Shown piece after piece: positions 61,350 to 64,000 of a stretch of DNA of 64,000 nucleotides. Numbering within the stretch: the first letter of the stretch is position 1; the number at the start of each line of letters is the position of its first letter. The DNA is taken from contig NZ_BMED01000006.1 in assembly GCF_014636315.1 (NCBI RefSeq), forward strand, positions 62,001-126,000, in the 5' to 3' direction. Made by a program: the position numbers and the translations under genes. This stretch comes from Parundibacterium terreum. GTDB lineage: Bacteria; Pseudomonadota; Gammaproteobacteria; Burkholderiales; Burkholderiaceae_D. Under the pieces are notes generated by a model that did not search any database, had not been told where the DNA came from, and saw only the letters and a list, made by a program, of their open reading frames with translations.

Positions 61350-62615
61350 ATGACTATTGCCAATCCTAAACACTTCTTGCGTGAGCTGTACAACACGGCA
61401 GTGGATGCCGTCAGCGCGCAAAAATGCCTGCCGTCTTTCCTGCCCGCGCCGCCCAAGGGGCGTACGCTAGTGATAGGCGCAGGCAAAGGTGCGGCTGCCA
61501 TGGCCAGCGTGGTGGAGCAGCATTGGCAGGGTGAGATATCCGGCCTGGTGGTTACCCGCTACGGCCACGGCGCCGACTGCAAGCGCATAGAAGTGGTGGA
61601 AGCGGCCCACCCGGTGCCGGACGCAGCGGGCCAGCAGGCGGCGGCGCGCATCCTGCAAATGGTGCAGGGGCTGACAGCAGACGATCTGGTGCTGTGCCTG
61701 ATCTCCGGCGGTGGTTCTGCACTGCTGGCGCTGCCGGCCGAAGGCATTACGCTGGAACAGAAACAGGCGATCAACAAGGCCTTGCTGAAGAGCGGCGCGG
61801 CGATAGGCGAGATGAATTGCGTGCGCAAGCACCTGTCTGCCATCAAGGGTGGCCGCCTGGGTCTGGCCTGCGCACCGGCGCGGGTGGTGACGCTGCTGAT
61901 TTCCGATGTGCCCGGTGATGAGCCCGGCATCATCGCCAGCGGCCCTACCCTGCCCGACGACACCACCTGCGAGCAGGCGCTGGCGATCTTGCGCAAATAC
62001 GATATCGCTGTGCCTGCCAATATCGAGCAGCATCTGAGTTCCGGCAAAGGCGAAACACCTAAATCCAGCGACCCGCGCTTTCAGCATCACGAGCATCACA
62101 TCATCGCCACTGCGCAGCATGCACTGGATGCCGCCGCTGAAAAAGCGCGCGCATCCGGCATCGCCGCGTATATCCTGTCCGACGGCATAGAGGGCGAAGC
62201 GCGCGATGTCGGCATCGTGCATGCAGCGCTGGCCAAGCAGATTGCCGGCAAGGGCCAGCCTTTCAGCAAGCCCTGTGTGGTGCTGTCCGGCGGTGAAACC
62301 ACGGTGACCGTGCGCGGCAGCGGGCGCGGCGGCCGCAACGCAGAATTCCTGCTGAGCCTGGCCGTGACGCTGGACGGCTACCCCGGTATCTACGCGCTGG
62401 CCTGCGATACCGACGGCATAGACGGTTCGGAAGACAATGCCGGCGCCGTGTATGCCCCCGATTCCGCCGGCCGCGCGGCAGCACAGGGCCTGCGTCCGAA
62501 AAACCTGCTGGAAAACAACGACGGCTACGGCTTTTTCAATGCGCTGGACGACCTGATCGTCAGCGGCCCTACCCGCACCAATGTCAACGACTTCCGCGCG
62601 ATGCTGATTTTATGA
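61350..62615 (+). CDS. ttuD: Glycerate 2-kinase (MOFRL family)
   Basis: A 421-residue protein of the GK-II/TtuD type: TLVIGAGKGAAAMASVVEQHW, EAAHPVPDAAGQQAAARIL, LCLISGGGSALLALPAEGITLEQ, VRKHLSAIKGGRLG, LLISDVPGDEPGIIASGPTLPDDTT and the C-terminal MOFRL domain (PCVVLSGGETTVTVRGSGRGGRNAEFLLSLAV and ACDTDGIDGSEDNAGA). Phosphorylates D-glycerate to 2-phosphoglycerate. Eighty-three bp after glxR in the same operon. Confidence 0.95.
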   Translation: MTIANPKHFLRELYNTAVDAVSAQKCLPSFLPAPPKGRTLVIGAGKGAAAMASVVEQHWQGEISGLVVTRYGHGADCKRIEVVEAAHPVPDAAGQQAAARILQMVQGLTADDLVLCLISGGGSALLALPAEGITLEQKQAINKALLKSGAAIGEMNCVRKHLSAIKGGRLGLACAPARVVTLLISDVPGDEPGIIASGPTLPDDTTCEQALAILRKYDIAVPANIEQHLSSGKGETPKSSDPRFQHHEHHIIATAQHALDAAAEKARASGIAAYILSDGIEGEARDVGIVHAALAKQIAGKGQPFSKPCVVLSGGETTVTVRGSGRGGRNAEFLLSLAVTLDGYPGIYALACDTDGIDGSEDNAGAVYAPDSAGRAAAQGLRPKNLLENNDGYGFFNALDDLIVSGPTRTNVNDFRAMLIL

Positions 62616-62770
62616 CGAGCATGCGATAAGCGCGGCTAAACGCCGTAACCCTCCCGTTTTTGCTGCATGCGGAGCCCTTCCGCGGCGACCTCCCGATTCA
62701 TTCGCGGCGGCTGGGGCTCTGCATCGCTTGCAAACATATTCCATCCCAATTTACTGTGAGCCTTCTTATT

Positions 62771-64000
62771 ATGCGCCGTCTACGTAAAGCAAAAATCGTC
62801 GCCACTCTTGGCCCCGCCAGCGATGACAGAACCACGATACAGGCCCTGTTCGAAGCCGGCGCCGATGTCTTCCGTTTCAATTTCAGCCACGGTACGCACG
62901 CCGATCACCAGGTCCGCTACAACATCGTCAGGGATATAGAAAAATCGCTGGGCCGGCCTATCGCCATCCTGGCCGACTTGCAAGGCCCCAAGCTGCGGGT
63001 AGGCCAGTTCGCAGACGGCAAGGTGGTGCTGGAGGCTGGCGCAGAGTTCACTCTCGACAATGATCCTACCCCCGGCGACAGCCGGCGCGTTTGCCTGCCG
63101 CATCCGGAATTGTTTGCGGTGATTACCGGCGGCCAGTCGCTGCTGCTGGACGACGGCAAGCTGAAACTGCAAGTACTGGACAGCGACGGCCAGGCTATCC
63201 GCACCCGCGTGGTCAATGGCGGCGTGCTGTCCGACCGCAAGGGTGTCAATGTGCCGGATGCGGTACTGCCTATCCCGGCCTTGACCGCGAAAGACAAGCG
63301 CGACCTGTCGTTTGCGCTGGAGCTGGGTGTGGACTGGATTGCACTTTCCTTCGTGCAAAGGCCGGAAGATATCCTGGAGGCACGCGCCATCATAGGCCAG
63401 CGCGCCGGCTTGCTGGCCAAGCTGGAAAAACCGGCAGCACTGCAGCAACTGGATGCGATCGTGCAGGTATCCGACGCAGTGATGGTGGCGCGCGGCGACC
63501 TCGGCGTGGAGCTGCCGCCGGAACAGGTGCCCGGCGCGCAAAAACGCATACTGCGCAGTTGCCGCGCGCACGGCGTACCTATCGTGATCGCCACGCAGAT
63601 GCTGGAATCAATGATCTCGGCACCGGTACCGACCCGCGCTGAAGCATCGGACGTCGCCAGCGCCATTTATGACGGCGCCGACGCGGTAATGCTGTCGGCA
63701 GAATCGGCCAGCGGCGCCTACCCGGTACAAGCGGTGCAAATGATGAACCGCATCATCAGCGAAGTGGAAAAAGATCCGCTATACCGCAATATGCTGGACG
63801 CACAGCAAGTCACACCGCGCGCCGACAAGGGCGACGCCATCTGCTCGGCCTTGCGCAGTGTCACGCAAATCATCGGTGCGGTTGCTACGGTGACTTACAC
63901 GACTTCCGGCCACACCAGCCTGCGTGCCGCGCGCGAGCGGCCGTCGGCGCCGATACTCAGCATCACGCCGCAACTCTCTACCGCGCGCAAGCTGGCGCTG
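62771..64000 (+). CDS. pyk: Pyruvate kinase (3' end outside window)
   Basis: The 410 codons present start MRRLRKAKIVATLGPASDD, with FRFNFSHGTHADH, the K+ and Mg2+ sites in ILADLQGPKLRVG, IALSFVQRPEDI, AKLEKPAALQQLDAIVQVSDAVMVARGDLGVELP (signature with the catalytic Lys and ED/GD pair), and ATQMLESMISAPVPTRAEASDVASAIYDGADAVMLSAESASGAYP. The family is 470-480 residues, so 60-70 residues are missing. It ends the glycerate operon, converting PEP to pyruvate as in other ttu-like clusters; it may also be the only such gene or a second paralogue. Confidence 0.95.
   Translation, partial: MRRLRKAKIVATLGPASDDRTTIQALFEAGADVFRFNFSHGTHADHQVRYNIVRDIEKSLGRPIAILADLQGPKLRVGQFADGKVVLEAGAEFTLDNDPTPGDSRRVCLPHPELFAVITGGQSLLLDDGKLKLQVLDSDGQAIRTRVVNGGVLSDRKGVNVPDAVLPIPALTAKDKRDLSFALELGVDWIALSFVQRPEDILEARAIIGQRAGLLAKLEKPAALQQLDAIVQVSDAVMVARGDLGVELPPEQVPGAQKRILRSCRAHGVPIVIATQMLESMISAPVPTRAEASDVASAIYDGADAVMLSAESASGAYPVQAVQMMNRIISEVEKDPLYRNMLDAQQVTPRADKGDAICSALRSVTQIIGAVATVTYTTSGHTSLRAARERPSAPILSITPQLSTARKLAL

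Overview
The window looks like the chromosome of a betaproteobacterium, most likely Oxalobacteraceae (Herminiimonas/Janthinobacterium-like). This is inferred from protein families that I know as typical of Burkholderiales (DUF1840, DUF3567, rsmB-DUF4390-ntrY/ntrX synteny), from the moderately GC-rich codon use, and from three small-RNA repeats that resemble a betaproteobacterial RNA family. No rRNA, tRNA, CRISPR array, prophage or intact insertion sequence was seen. Nearly all of the DNA is ordinary, densely packed chromosomal coding sequence.

Layout. 1-1.85 kb: LytTR-type two-component system with a small membrane protein. 2-11 kb: housekeeping genes, namely a lipoprotein, DUF1840, a monoglyceride-lipase-like hydrolase, rsmB, DUF4390, an NtrY-like kinase, a shortened NtrX-like regulator, a P-loop-less CobW-like fragment and DUF3567. 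11-12.5 kb: a ClpP-fold secreted protein and a rhodanese. 12.8-22.4 kb: purine catabolism, with xdhC, adenine deaminase, a Tsx-like porin, uraD, puuE, a GntR/FCD regulator, hiuH, puuD, alc and allA. These would take adenine/urate through allantoin to glyoxylate. 22.4-24 kb: three copies of a small RNA gene on the minus strand, each with an anti-Shine-Dalgarno-like stretch and an intrinsic terminator, around an orphan periplasmic binding protein. 24-31 kb: a phospholipase-D-type lipoprotein, an NYN-LOTUS protein, an SsuA-like protein, an MFS pump with a divergent LysR regulator and an orphan small gene. 31-38.4 kb: a five-gene dipeptide-type ABC operon (minus) divergent from an M20 amidohydrolase. 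38.4-46.2 kb: a chemoreceptor, CorA, and a compact run in which a DapA-like lyase is followed by two atypical ParA-like proteins around a MarC-like membrane protein, then a TorF-type porin. 46.3-55 kb: the kdp potassium system (kdpFABC plus kdpDE, minus strand), with a very small extra membrane ORF in front of kdpF and a KdpE-like site. 55.2-57.4 kb: a serine hydrolase and a LysR regulator. 57.6-64 kb: the glyoxylate-to-glycerate route (gcl, hyi, glxR, glycerate kinase, pyruvate kinase), cut by the window end.

Functional logic. The purine cluster ends in glyoxylate and urea (AllA), and the gcl operon 35 kb away turns glyoxylate into tartronate semialdehyde, glycerate, 2-phosphoglycerate and pyruvate, so the window holds both halves of purine-carbon use. 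Candidate operators are visible for both: ATTGT-centre-ACAAT palindromes overlapping promoters on both sides of the GntR/hiuH gap, and a 27-bp near-perfect inverted repeat between the LysR gene and gcl.

The least conventional features are the triplicated anti-SD small RNA, the ParA-like/MarC-like/ParA-like operon, the CobW-like fragment without a P-loop, and the tiny ORF preceding kdpF.
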